In this document: positions 8,556 to 17,399 of the stretch, piece by piece
Position numbering within the stretch: position 1 is the first letter of the stretch
Layout: each line of letters opens with the position of its first letter
Assembly (NCBI GenBank): GCA_016790965.1
Contig: JAEUNZ010000027.1
Coordinates: forward strand, 62,001 to 126,000
DNA: 64,000 nucleotides
Direction of reading: 5' to 3'
Source of the DNA: SSSZ01 sp016790965
GTDB lineage: Bacteria; Pseudomonadota; Gammaproteobacteria; Burkholderiales; Rhodocyclaceae
Notes under the pieces: generated by a model
What the model was told of the DNA's origin: nothing
Database searches by the model: none
Seen by the model: only the letters and a program-made list of their open reading frames with translations
Program-made: the position numbers and the translations under genes

Positions 8556-10028
8556 TCAGGAACTTCGCGCGAGGCCGATCCTGGCGAGTAGGGTCTTGAT
8601 GCGTGCGAAGGCCGGGTCGTCCAGGAGCGGGTGTCCCAGGGTGGCGAGGGCCAGCATCCAAGCCAGGGCACAGAGTGCGGCCGAGGTGACGAATTCTGCA
8701 AGAGAGGACTCTACGATCCCGCCTGCTTGCAGGGCGCGGACCAAGATGGCGGGCGATAGGGTCGCCAGGGCGAGGCTGACGCTCGGCCTGAGGCGGGCGA
8801 ATAAACGCTGGAATTCGGTCGGCAGGCGCGTCTGCTTGAGTCCCAGGGCGACAAAGACGTTGAGGGCATAGACCAGCAGAAGCGCCCAAGCGAAAGCCTC
8901 CAGGCGCGGGAAGAGGTAGGCGCAGGCTGCAAGAAGGCCAAGGCGGATCGGCTGGATGGCGAGTTCGATGCGCGTGGTGGTGCCGATGTGGCCGCAGGCG
9001 GTGAGGGCCGAACTGGCGAAGGACCACAGCACGGCCAGGGCGCCGGCGGCGCAGAAGACGGGTACCAGGGGAGCGGCGGCGTCCCACTGGGGGCCGAATA
9101 GGAGGCGCAGGGCCTCCAGGGGAAAGAGAGCGAGCAGGCCGTAGAAGGGCCAGGCGAAGGCGGCGGCGTTGGCGACGAACTTGGCGTGCAGGAGATCGAC
9201 GTCGCTGCCCTCGCGGTGGGCCTTGGCAAAGGCCGGCAGGGCGACGTTGCGGATGGCGTTGAGGAAATCACGGTGGGCGAGATTCATGACCCCCTGGGCA
9301 CGGCTCAGGATGCCGACTTCGGCGAGGCCCAGAACGCGCCCGACGACCAGATCGTTGAAGCTCAGCGAGAGTTCACTGACGATGCGTCCTGCGACCAGTT
9401 GACTGCCGAAGTTGAGGACGCGCCGCCATTCGCCCAGGGTGGGCTTGTGTAGGAGCCCTCCCCGGGCGGCGATGGCGGCCCCGGTGACACTGACGCCGGT
9501 GGCAACGAGGGATGACCAGACCAGGCTCCAGTAGCCGAAGCCCAGGGCGGCGAAGCCCAGGGCCGCCAGTTGGCTCAGGACCGCTGAACTGGTGGATATC
9601 CAGAAGAGTGCCTTGAAGCGCATGTCGCGGTTGAGGATGGCCAGGGCCGTGCTGCCGAAGGGAATGAGTAGGAAGGACAGGGCGAGCACACGGGTAACGG
9701 CTTCCAGGCGGGGTTCGCGGTAGAAATCGGCGATGGGTCGGGCCAGGACGAGGACCGCTAGGCAGAGCGTCGCGCTGAACAGCAGGGAGAGGGTGAACGC
9801 GGTGCGGATGCGGGCCGGGGTCAGTTCCTTTTCCTGGATGAGGTAGGTGCCGACGCCGAATTCCCGCAGCACCTGGGTCAGACCGATGAGGGCGGCAGCG
9901 ACGGAATAGAGCCCCACGTCTTCCGGCGTCAGCAGACGGGCCAGGACGACGAAGGCGAGCAGTTGCAGGGCCAGGGTCAGGTAACGGCCGCCGACCGACC
10001 AGAGGAGGGAATTGCGCAGCGTGCTCAT
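8556..10028 (-). CDS. Lipopolysaccharide/EPS flippase, MATE/Wzx-like (copy 1)
   Basis: The 490-residue polytopic membrane protein begins MSTLRNSLLWS and has about 12-14 hydrophobic segments of the polysaccharide-biosynthesis (Wzx/RfbX) family, which flips lipid-linked oligosaccharide across the inner membrane. Motifs shared with copy 2 include FGVGTYLIQEKELT, ADFYREP, FLLIPFG and RVLNFGS. The start at 10028 aligns with copy 2; a 61-codon upstream extension is unsupported. It is transcribed away from copy 2, so the two paralogues are head to head with about 210 nt between starts. Confidence 0.9.
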   Translation of the reverse strand: MSTLRNSLLWSVGGRYLTLALQLLAFVVLARLLTPEDVGLYSVAAALIGLTQVLREFGVGTYLIQEKELTPARIRTAFTLSLLFSATLCLAVLVLARPIADFYREPRLEAVTRVLALSFLLIPFGSTALAILNRDMRFKALFWISTSSAVLSQLAALGFAALGFGYWSLVWSSLVATGVSVTGAAIAARGGLLHKPTLGEWRRVLNFGSQLVAGRIVSELSLSFNDLVVGRVLGLAEVGILSRAQGVMNLAHRDFLNAIRNVALPAFAKAHREGSDVDLLHAKFVANAAAFAWPFYGLLALFPLEALRLLFGPQWDAAAPLVPVFCAAGALAVLWSFASSALTACGHIGTTTRIELAIQPIRLGLLAACAYLFPRLEAFAWALLLVYALNVFVALGLKQTRLPTEFQRLFARLRPSVSLALATLSPAILVRALQAGGIVESSLAEFVTSAALCALAWMLALATLGHPLLDDPAFARIKTLLARIGLARSS

Positions 10029-10240
10029 GGAATGGAAACACCCGTCGGCGGGGGGGGTTGAAGCGGGCGCCCATAATAGCCCGGGCATGGGTCGGACTCG
10101 CCAAAAAATGCGTGCCTTCCGAGGAGGAATGCGCATCCGGCCCCACGGTCGGGAATTGGGGCGATCACTGAACTGGTAGCATGCCTTCCTTCTCGCTGCG
10201 AGCGTTGGCAAGCAGATTTCAGCCCCCGTCCGGAAATGTC

Positions 10241-11683
10241 GTGACCCTGCGCAAGGCCCTGCTGATCAATTTTGCCCAGAACTACGGCATCATCGCGCTG
10301 CAGTTCGCGGGGTCGATCATCCTTGCGCGCCTGCTGTCTCCAGGGGAAATCGGTATCTTCTCGGTTGCGTCGGCGCTCATAGCGCTTGCTCAGGCGGTGC
10401 GCGATTTCGGCGTTGGCCAGTACATCATCCAGGAGCGTGAGCTGACCCAGGACCGCCTCCGGGCGGCATTTTCGGTTTCCCTGCTGGTGGCGGTGGTTCT
10501 CGCGGCGATTACCGCTGGTCTGAGTGGTGTCGCGGCGGACTTTTACCGGGAGCCGGGGGTGCGCAACGTGATGTTGGTGCTCTCGCTCAATTTTCTCCTC
10601 ATACCGTTTGGGCAGATCACCTTGGGTTATCTCCAGCGGGAGATGAATTTTGCCGCGGTGGCTCAGGTCAAGATTGGCTCGACGGTGGTCCACTTTGGCG
10701 TGTCCCTCGCGTTTGCCTACGCGGGGCACAGCTACATGAGCCTTGCCTATGCTTCCTTGGCCAATGTGCTGGCTTCCGCCGCCATCGCCAACCTGCACCG
10801 CCCCGCGGAAGTGCCCTGGCGCATGGGCTTTGGAGAGATCCGGCGCGTCCTGAACTTCGGTTCCCTTTCCGTGGTGTCCAATCTGGCGGGGGCGCTGGCG
10901 AAGGGAACAGCCGATCTGGTCATCGGGCGCATGATGTCCCTCGTTGCGGTGGGGCTCTTCAGCCGTGCCGGTGGATTGATCGAGATTTTCAATCAGGGCG
11001 TCATGAATGCCCTGTGGGCCGTGGCTTTGCCGCATTTCTCCAAGACGGTGCGGGAGGGGGGGGATGTCCGGGGCGACTACCTGCGTTCGGCAGGCTTCAT
11101 CACCGGGGTCGCCTGGCCATTTTTCGTGGTGCTCGCCCTGCTGGGCGAGCCGGTCGTGTTGCTGCTCTACGGCGAGGGCTGGAAGGACTGCATCCCGCTG
11201 GTCAAGTGGTTCTGCCTGGCGTACTGGGTGATCGCCCCTTTCTACCTGTTTTCGTCGGTCTTGATTGCCATCGGCCAGATTGGAAAAGTGATGTGGGTCG
11301 AACTCGCTTCTCTGCCGGTCCAGTTCGGCTTGTATGTTGCGGGTGCGCTCACGGGTGACCTGGAAGCGGTCGCGGCGGCCAGCGTCGCCTATCAGGGATT
11401 CAAGGCTGTCTTTGTCTATCTGCTGCTCAGCCGACATCTTGGTTTTCGCCTGACGGTGTTTGCGGGAGCCCTGTGGCGGAGCCTCGGTGTCACAGTAGGG
11501 ACGGCGGGAATCACGTTCCCCGTTGTGATGCTGAGTGAAAGCATTCATGCGGCGGTCTGGCTTCAGATTCTCCTCGGGGGGGTGGCGGCGACCCTTGCTT
11601 GGATGCTGAGCATCTTCGTTCTGCGCCATCCCCTACGGGGCGAGGCGCTTGCCCTGATCGGACGAGGCGTCGCCGTCCGTTAA
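10241..11683 (+). CDS. Lipopolysaccharide/EPS flippase, MATE/Wzx-like (copy 2)
   Basis: The product is 480 residues if the GTG at 10241 is used. This start makes the N terminus VTLRKALLINFAQ align with copy 1 (MSTLRNSLLWS), and GGA lies 7 nt upstream. An ATG at 10181 would add 20 residues. The protein has the same fold and motif string as copy 1 (FGVGQYIIQERELT, ADFYREP, FLLIPFG, RVLNFGS) but with many substitutions, so it is an old paralogue rather than a recent duplicate. It is followed after 29 nt by the WbsX-like gene. Base composition from here to about 13.8 kb looks less GC-rich than the flanks, consistent with exchanged EPS cassettes. Confidence 0.88.
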   Translation: MTLRKALLINFAQNYGIIALQFAGSIILARLLSPGEIGIFSVASALIALAQAVRDFGVGQYIIQERELTQDRLRAAFSVSLLVAVVLAAITAGLSGVAADFYREPGVRNVMLVLSLNFLLIPFGQITLGYLQREMNFAAVAQVKIGSTVVHFGVSLAFAYAGHSYMSLAYASLANVLASAAIANLHRPAEVPWRMGFGEIRRVLNFGSLSVVSNLAGALAKGTADLVIGRMMSLVAVGLFSRAGGLIEIFNQGVMNALWAVALPHFSKTVREGGDVRGDYLRSAGFITGVAWPFFVVLALLGEPVVLLLYGEGWKDCIPLVKWFCLAYWVIAPFYLFSSVLIAIGQIGKVMWVELASLPVQFGLYVAGALTGDLEAVAAASVAYQGFKAVFVYLLLSRHLGFRLTVFAGALWRSLGVTVGTAGITFPVVMLSESIHAAVWLQILLGGVAATLAWMLSIFVLRHPLRGEALALIGRGVAVR

Positions 11684-11712
11684 CACCGATCATTCGTTGT
11701 ATTTTTCTCCCT

Positions 11713-12798
11713 ATGAAAGTGTCTCCCCGTCTAATCGCCTTCTATCTGCCGCAGTACCACCCGATTCCGGAGAACGACGAGTGGTGGGGGAAAGGATTTA
11801 CCGAGTGGACCAATGCTGCGAAGGCCAGGCCGCTCTATCCCGGCCACTACCAGCCCAGGCTGCCTGCCGACCTCGGGTTTTATGATCTCAGGGTTCCGGA
11901 AACCAGGGATCAACAGGCTAGACTGGGCATGGACTACGGTCTGGAGAGCTTTTGCTATTACCACTACTGGTTTGGCGGCAAGCAGCTCCTTGAACGCCCG
12001 CTGCAGGATGTGGTCCGGGCAGGAAAGCCGGATTTCGGTTTTTGCGTGTGCTGGGCGAATCAGACCTGGACTGGAATCTGGCACGGATGTCCGGATCGTG
12101 TCCTCGCGGAGCAGACCTACCCGGGAGACGACGACCATCGGGCACATTTCGACGCATTGCTGCCGATGTTTGCTGATCGGCGCTATACCCGGGTCAATGG
12201 AAAACCGCTGTTCCTGATCTATCGGCCGATGGATATTCCGGATACGCGGCGCACCCTCGATTTCTGGCGAGATATGGCCGTCCGGGCCGAGCTTGGGGGT
12301 TTGCACATGGTCGCGGTTCACGAGTCACCTGATTGGTGTCCCGGCGAACAAGGCTTCGATGCCTTCGTGAACCCGCGGCTTCCCCAGCGCAGGGGTTGGG
12401 TCTCTCGGAGAAATACGCTGAAGTGGCTTAAGCAAAAGCAGGAAATTCTGCGCGGATTTCCCACCATCCACGAGTACGAGAAGGTGCTGCCCGCCTTGCT
12501 GCCGGACACTGAACCCCGTGGGAGAAGGTACCCCTGCGTGATACCCAACTGGGACAATACTCCGCGGAGCGGCTCCAACGGCCTTGTCCTGCACAATTCG
12601 ACCCCGGAACTTTTTCAGCGCCATTTCCGACAGGCCCTGGCCATGACGGCACAAGACCAAGGCGATGACCGCTTGATTTTCGTGAAGTCCTGGAATGAAT
12701 GGGCCGAGGGAAATTACCTGGAACCGGATCGTCAGTATGGCTTGCGCTATCTCGAGGCGATCCGGGACGAGCTCGTCCAGGATGCGCAGTGCTCGTGA
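11713..12798 (+). CDS. WbsX-like glycosyltransferase / GH99-like domain protein
   Basis: The 361-residue protein begins MKVSPRLIAFYLPQYHPIPE, the signature opening of the Glyco_tran_WbsX family. It continues with WWGKGFTEWTNAAKA, GLESFCYYHYWFGGKQLLE, CVCWANQTWTGIW and, near the end, FVKSWNEWAEGNYLEPD. This is a TIM-barrel, GH99-like fold found in O-antigen and capsule loci; whether members transfer or hydrolyse glycans is not settled. I start it at the ATG at 11713 because the longer frame overlaps the flippase gene and lacks similarity. It lies between the flippase and a GT2, in the same direction. Confidence 0.88.
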   Translation: MKVSPRLIAFYLPQYHPIPENDEWWGKGFTEWTNAAKARPLYPGHYQPRLPADLGFYDLRVPETRDQQARLGMDYGLESFCYYHYWFGGKQLLERPLQDVVRAGKPDFGFCVCWANQTWTGIWHGCPDRVLAEQTYPGDDDHRAHFDALLPMFADRRYTRVNGKPLFLIYRPMDIPDTRRTLDFWRDMAVRAELGGLHMVAVHESPDWCPGEQGFDAFVNPRLPQRRGWVSRRNTLKWLKQKQEILRGFPTIHEYEKVLPALLPDTEPRGRRYPCVIPNWDNTPRSGSNGLVLHNSTPELFQRHFRQALAMTAQDQGDDRLIFVKSWNEWAEGNYLEPDRQYGLRYLEAIRDELVQDAQCS

Positions 12799-12854
12799 CA
12801 TGGCTGGCGCTAATAGGCCCTCGTGTCCGGAGCCTTGCCTAGAAAGGATTTCAT

Positions 12855-13871
12855 ATGAACTTGCAAGCGAACTCGGCTGACATCCATGGCCCCGATCGCG
12901 GAACCCCAACGGTTTCCGTCATCATGCCGGCCTACAATTCGGAGGCTTACATTGAGGAGGCCGCTTTGTCGGTGCTCGGTCAGACCTACCGCGACCTCGA
13001 ACTCATCGTAGTCGATGATGGTTCCAAAGACGGTACGCTGAGTGTCGTGCAGGCATTGGCCAGGAGCGACTCTCGCCTGACGGTGCTTGCCCAGCCCAAC
13101 AGCGGCCGCCCCAGCATCGCCCGCAATCGGGGCCTGGAGCGCGCCCGTGGGCGTTATCTCGCCTTCCTCGACAGCGACGATCTCTGGTTTCCGGATCGGG
13201 TCGAGCGCATGGTGGCCGGGCTTGACCGCCATCCGCACTGGGTTGCCGTTTTTCACGATCTGAAGCTGATTGCGGCGGACGGCAGCGATCTGGGACAGAC
13301 CTATCTGGCCGACGCCGATTTCCTGGAGCGGGCGAAGCCGTGGATTAAGCCCTGCGACGAGGCCTGGTGGGAGTGCGACGCGCGGTTTTTCGTCTTCATG
13401 TCCCTCCAGTATGCGGCGGTTCATACCCAGTCCGTGATGATCGCCCGGGAGCGCCTCGCCGATTCGCGGGTCGACTTCGATTCGGGTTTTGTCGTCTGCG
13501 AGGACATCGACCTGTGGATTCGTGTGGCCATGCAGGGGAGCATGGGCTACCTCGATCAGATCCTGAGCGCCTATCGGCAACATCCGACGAGCGTCACCCG
13601 CGATCCATACCGTTACGTGAGCGAATCGGTACGGTTCCACGAGCACAATCGTCTCCGCCTGGACCCCTTGCTTGGCCGGGAGGACAGATTTCTCTATGCC
13701 AAAAAGGTGGCGTCTTACCTGCGTGATCTGGGGTATGCCGCCTATTCGCGTCAGGACATGGCCAAGGCCCGTGAGGCTTACTTGAGGGCACTGCGCCTGG
13801 CAGGCGTTGCTGGAGACTGCCTGGCGCTGGCCAAGACGGCGCTGCCGGGCTGGATTCGCGGCCGCAAGTAG
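12855..13871 (+). CDS. Glycosyltransferase family 2 protein
   Basis: The product has 338 residues. The GT-A motifs are all visible: SVIMPAYNSEAYIEEA, the nucleotide-binding VVDDGSKDGT, SIARNRGLE and the metal-binding FLDSDDLWF, with the acceptor-side ED in VVCEDIDLWIR. It transfers a sugar from a nucleotide donor onto the EPS lipid intermediate. The ribosome site AGAAAGGAT lies upstream of the ATG. The TAG stop (13869-13871) is the first three bases of a palindromic repeat, so the C terminus GWIRGRK may have been set by insertion of that element. Confidence 0.92.
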   Translation: MNLQANSADIHGPDRGTPTVSVIMPAYNSEAYIEEAALSVLGQTYRDLELIVVDDGSKDGTLSVVQALARSDSRLTVLAQPNSGRPSIARNRGLERARGRYLAFLDSDDLWFPDRVERMVAGLDRHPHWVAVFHDLKLIAADGSDLGQTYLADADFLERAKPWIKPCDEAWWECDARFFVFMSLQYAAVHTQSVMIARERLADSRVDFDSGFVVCEDIDLWIRVAMQGSMGYLDQILSAYRQHPTSVTRDPYRYVSESVRFHEHNRLRLDPLLGREDRFLYAKKVASYLRDLGYAAYSRQDMAKAREAYLRALRLAGVAGDCLALAKTALPGWIRGRK

Positions 13872-14025
13872 TCAGTCAAATAGGTTTGCGTGAATGCCGA
13901 GGCGCGCATCCGCGCCCTGGTCGCGCGAAGCGAGCCACAGCCTTAGCCGAAGCTATGGTGAGGATGAGTGACGAGCGGGGATGCGGGGGGCGCCGAACAT
14001 GGCTGAACCTGTTTGACCGACTACC
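13869..14025. repeat. MITE-like palindromic element with 18-bp terminal inverted repeats (copy A)
   Basis: This fills the gap between two convergent glycosyltransferase genes. Its left end TAGTCAGTCAAATAGGTT (13869-13886) matches the reverse complement of its right end (14006-14023) at 16 of 18 positions. The inner right part (13944-14025) is about 87 percent identical by eye to the reverse complement of 61366-61446. It includes TAGC-CGAA-GCTA (13944-13955), which read on the minus strand is a stem capped by a UUCG tetraloop. No ORF of note lies inside. Confidence 0.7.
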
Positions 14026-14028
14026 AGT

Positions 14029-15186
14029 TCAGGTGCCGAGACCTTCGAGTGCCGCGTCGATCCGGCCGCAGAAGCGGGCCCAGGTAAAGTCGCGCCGGGT
14101 TCGTTCCAGGCCGGCATGGCCAAAACGGGCCATGGTGTCCGGCGATTCCGCCAGGGAGCGGACGGCCGCCGCCAGCTCTGCCGGGTCTTCCGGGTCCACC
14201 AGCAGTCCGGTCTCCCCTTCGGAGATGGCGTCGGCGATGCCGCCGGAGCGGCCGCCGATCACCGGTTTTGCGCAGGCGGACGCCTCCAGGAAGACCATGC
14301 CGAACCCCTCGACGTCGTCGTGGTCCAGGCGTGCCCGGGACGGCATCACGAAGAGGTCGCTGGCGGCGTAAAAGGCCGGTAGATCGGCGTCGTCGCCGCG
14401 CCCGACGAAATTCACGAGGTCCTCGACTCCGATCTCCCGGCACAGGGACTCCAGTTTGGCCCGGTCGCGCCCCCCGCCGACGATGGCATAACGGATGGCA
14501 GGGAAGGTACGGCGCAATTCCGGTAAGGCGCGCAGGACGAGATCCTGTCCCTTGCGCTCGACCAGATTGCCTACAGAAAGCAGCAGCGGATAGGCATTGC
14601 GGCAGCCGGCGAGCCGTTCCCGCAGGCCGTCGGGGACCGGGACCGGACGAAAGCGATCGACGTCGCAGCCGGGATGCACGATATGGATGCGTTCGGGGGA
14701 AACGCCCAGGCGCTCCTCCACCAGGCCCGCGGTGTAGCGGCTGTTGGCGATGATCGCCACCGCGTTCTGAAAGGCGCCCAGGGGCTTTGCCCAGCGGCTG
14801 CGGGCCAAGGCAAGGATTTCGTTGCCATGGGCATAGATGAGGTGGGGCAGGCGGGTTAGCCGGGCGGTGTACCAGCCGATCCAGGCGTCGTCGGCGGTGG
14901 CGAACTGGAGGAGATCGGGCCGCTCGCGGGCGATGGCGCGGCCCAGGAGGGCAGCCAGGGCGGGCAGGTGGAGGCGGGAAGCCGTGTTGAAGGCGGCGGG
15001 AGAACAGTAGGTGCGCAGGCCCTGGCGCAGGGTGAGATCGCCGCCGTCCTGGCCGGACACTGCCGCGATCCGGTCCGGTCCGAGGTGCTGGCAGACTTCG
15101 GCCATCATGCGCGAAATGCCGCCGACCTGGGGCGGGAAATAGGTGCCGCTGATCAAGAGGCTCTTCAGGGAGGTGGGCGCGTGCAT
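14029..15186 (-). CDS. Glycosyltransferase family 4 protein
   Basis: The 385-residue GT-B protein starts MHAPTSLKSLLISGTYFPPQVGG. The C-terminal half holds the family signature: LLSVGNLVERKGQDLVL, YAIVGGGRDRAKLE, and the E-x7-E donor site in EGFGMVFLEASACAKPVIGG. It likely transfers a hexose or uronic acid in EPS repeat assembly. The start at 15186 is supported by this N terminus; the longer frame is a Pro/Arg-rich artefact. It is the last gene of a six-gene minus-strand run from 23815 (MBOAT, SGNH, Kelch protein, acyltransferase, heparinase, this one), 11 nt behind the heparinase-like gene. Confidence 0.92.
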   Translation of the reverse strand: MHAPTSLKSLLISGTYFPPQVGGISRMMAEVCQHLGPDRIAAVSGQDGGDLTLRQGLRTYCSPAAFNTASRLHLPALAALLGRAIARERPDLLQFATADDAWIGWYTARLTRLPHLIYAHGNEILALARSRWAKPLGAFQNAVAIIANSRYTAGLVEERLGVSPERIHIVHPGCDVDRFRPVPVPDGLRERLAGCRNAYPLLLSVGNLVERKGQDLVLRALPELRRTFPAIRYAIVGGGRDRAKLESLCREIGVEDLVNFVGRGDDADLPAFYAASDLFVMPSRARLDHDDVEGFGMVFLEASACAKPVIGGRSGGIADAISEGETGLLVDPEDPAELAAAVRSLAESPDTMARFGHAGLERTRRDFTWARFCGRIDAALEGLGT

Positions 15187-15197
15187 ACCGGGGCTGT

Positions 15198-17372
15198 TCA
15201 AGTGAGGTGGTAGGCAAGAAGGAAGGTGACGCCAGCTGCCCAGACAAACGCGAAAAGTACGTGGCTCTGGAGTATGCGCGTTTGCCCGGCGCGCCGACGG
15301 ACCAGGCAGAACGCCAGGATTTCGATCGCCATCCATAAGGCGCCCAGGCCATAGCTTGCCTCAACGCGATAGGGGGTGAGGTCGCGCCAAGGGGGGTATG
15401 CGGCGACCGCGGTTGCATAGGCACGCTTCAGCGCACTGCTGGCCGCGGCGACGTCGGGCCCCGGACGCCAGGGGACTGTTCGGAAACCGGCGGTGTCTAT
15501 CACGAAGAGGCGGTCGTTCTGGCGCTCCAGGGTGAGGGTCTCGGAGCCGGGCCACTCCAGGCGCCACGCTTCGGAAGTAGCCCCTGGTGCGAGCACGGGG
15601 GGCGGCAAGGCTTCGCCGGTTCCGAGCAGGTGGAAAGTGGTCACGGTCAGCGACTGGGATTCGGGTCGCTCGACCCGCAGGGCAGGCGCCGGTGTTGGTC
15701 GCCCCGCCCGCACGACCCAGCCGGCGAACGGGGACTCTGAACCCCGATGACGGGTCAGCACCGCGGCGACGGGCAAAACCGCCACCTGCATGCGGGCCTC
15801 GCCCCGGGTCACCAGCAGGGTATCGGTCGCGGCGTCGGGGGTGAGTTCGGTATCGGGGGAAAAGGTCCATACCGTTTCCGCGCCGGCACGGAGCCCGCTG
15901 GCGGAGTCGATAACCACGACGCGGTCACCCCCGATCTGCACGATCTGGCGACGGAAGGTTTGCCCTCCCGCATTGACGCGCTCGAAGTCGAGGGCGCGGA
16001 TCCCATCGCCCTCGGCGGACTCACGAAGGCGTACGCTTCGGGGGCTTTTGGCTCCCTCGCCGACCTCATGGGGGGCGTTGGACGCGTTCCAACCGTAGGA
16101 AGTCCGGGTCAAGGGGTGGCCGTAGGGCCAGTACCCTGTGGAGGTCAGCCAGGATACGCCATCGGACCACAAGAGCAGACTGCCCTCGTCGGGGCGCTTG
16201 TGACCATGGCCGTCGTGCTTGGCCCAGACCACCACGGTCTGGGTCGAGCGGGCGCGGGCGCTTTCTCTGGCGGCGGTCCACCAGAGGGCGTAGCCGGCCA
16301 CCGGGAATAAATGATTACCGGGCGCCGGGTCCGGCCCCGGGGAGGGGGAAGGGCTACCAAAGTCCGTATTGCCGAAGGTAGGTAGCGTTCCGTCGGGGCG
16401 TCGCAGCAGGGCGAGGACTTCCCGGCTACGCCGAGCGGCGTCGGCGAGGAAGGGCGGGGGCTCGACCTGGTTGAGCTCGCACAGGCGCAGGGCGACCGCG
16501 AAGAGTTCGCTGCCGTGGGCGTGATAGCCAGCCGAATGTTCGAGGACGACCCCCTCGGGGGAAATGAAGAAGCCAGCCTGGACTTCCAGGCGCTCCAGCG
16601 CCAAGGCAACGAGCTTGTGCTCAGGATCGAGGGCAGGGAAGCCCGCGGCGATTTGCAGAAGGGCCAGATTCTGCATTACGCCATGGTTGGTGCGTACCGT
16701 GAAATGATCCGGTTTGGTCAGCATGCGGGCAGCCTGCTGGACCACGGCCAGGGGAAGCCCAGCGTTCTCGCCGGCCAAGTCGGGGCGTTCCCGCAGGTGC
16801 CGCCAGAGTCGCGCCATGGCGGCTATACGGGCCGCGATGGCATGATCGTTCCAGAGAAAGCCGTTGTCGATGTGCCGACTCTTTTCATAGGCCGCGAAGG
16901 CGACGGTGCGGCGCAGGGCTTCCCTCAGGAAGCGCTCGTCGCCGGTGGCTTCGAAGGCCCGCAGCAACTGGTCTTCCAGGGCGAGGCCAGCCAGGGCCAG
17001 GCGCAGGGTCGGCGGCCCCGTTTCGATGTCCGCGGGGTAGCCCAGGAGCGGGCGCGGCTCGTCCAGGTAGGCGGGGGCACGCAGCTTGCCGCGCAGCGCG
17101 TCTTCCGACGCCGGCACCAAGTCAGCGGCGGATATGCCCAGCACGACGGTCAGGGGCATCTCCGCGATTTCGGTGAGGACAGCGGCGGTCGGTGTGCTGC
17201 GCCCGGCCTCGATGGCTGCGACGCCGGGCGGTTCCTGTGCCACGCGGTAGTGCAGGAATTCGGGGAGCCAGAGGGCGGCAAAGGCAAGGGCGGCGAAGCC
17301 GAGGCGCAGCAAGAACCAGGCGAGGAGCTTCCGGGGGCGGCTTGCGGGGATGGGGGCGCCGAGGGCGGTCAT
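15198..17372 (-). CDS. Heparinase II/III-like polysaccharide lyase, membrane-associated
   Basis: The 724-residue protein has an N-terminal hydrophobic segment (about 15-40), an alpha/alpha toroid (about 90-400) and a beta-sandwich C-terminal domain, ending in a second hydrophobic segment (VLFAFVWAAGVTFLLAY). Motifs typical of heparinase/alginate-lyase catalytic sites are FTVRTNHGVMQN and VVLEHSAGYHAHG. These enzymes cleave uronic-acid-containing polysaccharides by beta-elimination. In an EPS locus it probably trims or releases polymer or clears mislocalised chains. The two terminal anchors suggest a periplasm-facing enzyme held in the inner membrane. Substrate unknown. Confidence 0.85.
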   Translation of the reverse strand: MTALGAPIPASRPRKLLAWFLLRLGFAALAFAALWLPEFLHYRVAQEPPGVAAIEAGRSTPTAAVLTEIAEMPLTVVLGISAADLVPASEDALRGKLRAPAYLDEPRPLLGYPADIETGPPTLRLALAGLALEDQLLRAFEATGDERFLREALRRTVAFAAYEKSRHIDNGFLWNDHAIAARIAAMARLWRHLRERPDLAGENAGLPLAVVQQAARMLTKPDHFTVRTNHGVMQNLALLQIAAGFPALDPEHKLVALALERLEVQAGFFISPEGVVLEHSAGYHAHGSELFAVALRLCELNQVEPPPFLADAARRSREVLALLRRPDGTLPTFGNTDFGSPSPSPGPDPAPGNHLFPVAGYALWWTAARESARARSTQTVVVWAKHDGHGHKRPDEGSLLLWSDGVSWLTSTGYWPYGHPLTRTSYGWNASNAPHEVGEGAKSPRSVRLRESAEGDGIRALDFERVNAGGQTFRRQIVQIGGDRVVVIDSASGLRAGAETVWTFSPDTELTPDAATDTLLVTRGEARMQVAVLPVAAVLTRHRGSESPFAGWVVRAGRPTPAPALRVERPESQSLTVTTFHLLGTGEALPPPVLAPGATSEAWRLEWPGSETLTLERQNDRLFVIDTAGFRTVPWRPGPDVAAASSALKRAYATAVAAYPPWRDLTPYRVEASYGLGALWMAIEILAFCLVRRRAGQTRILQSHVLFAFVWAAGVTFLLAYHLT

Positions 17373-17399
17373 GAACGGAGGGGTTGGGGTGATGGGGGA

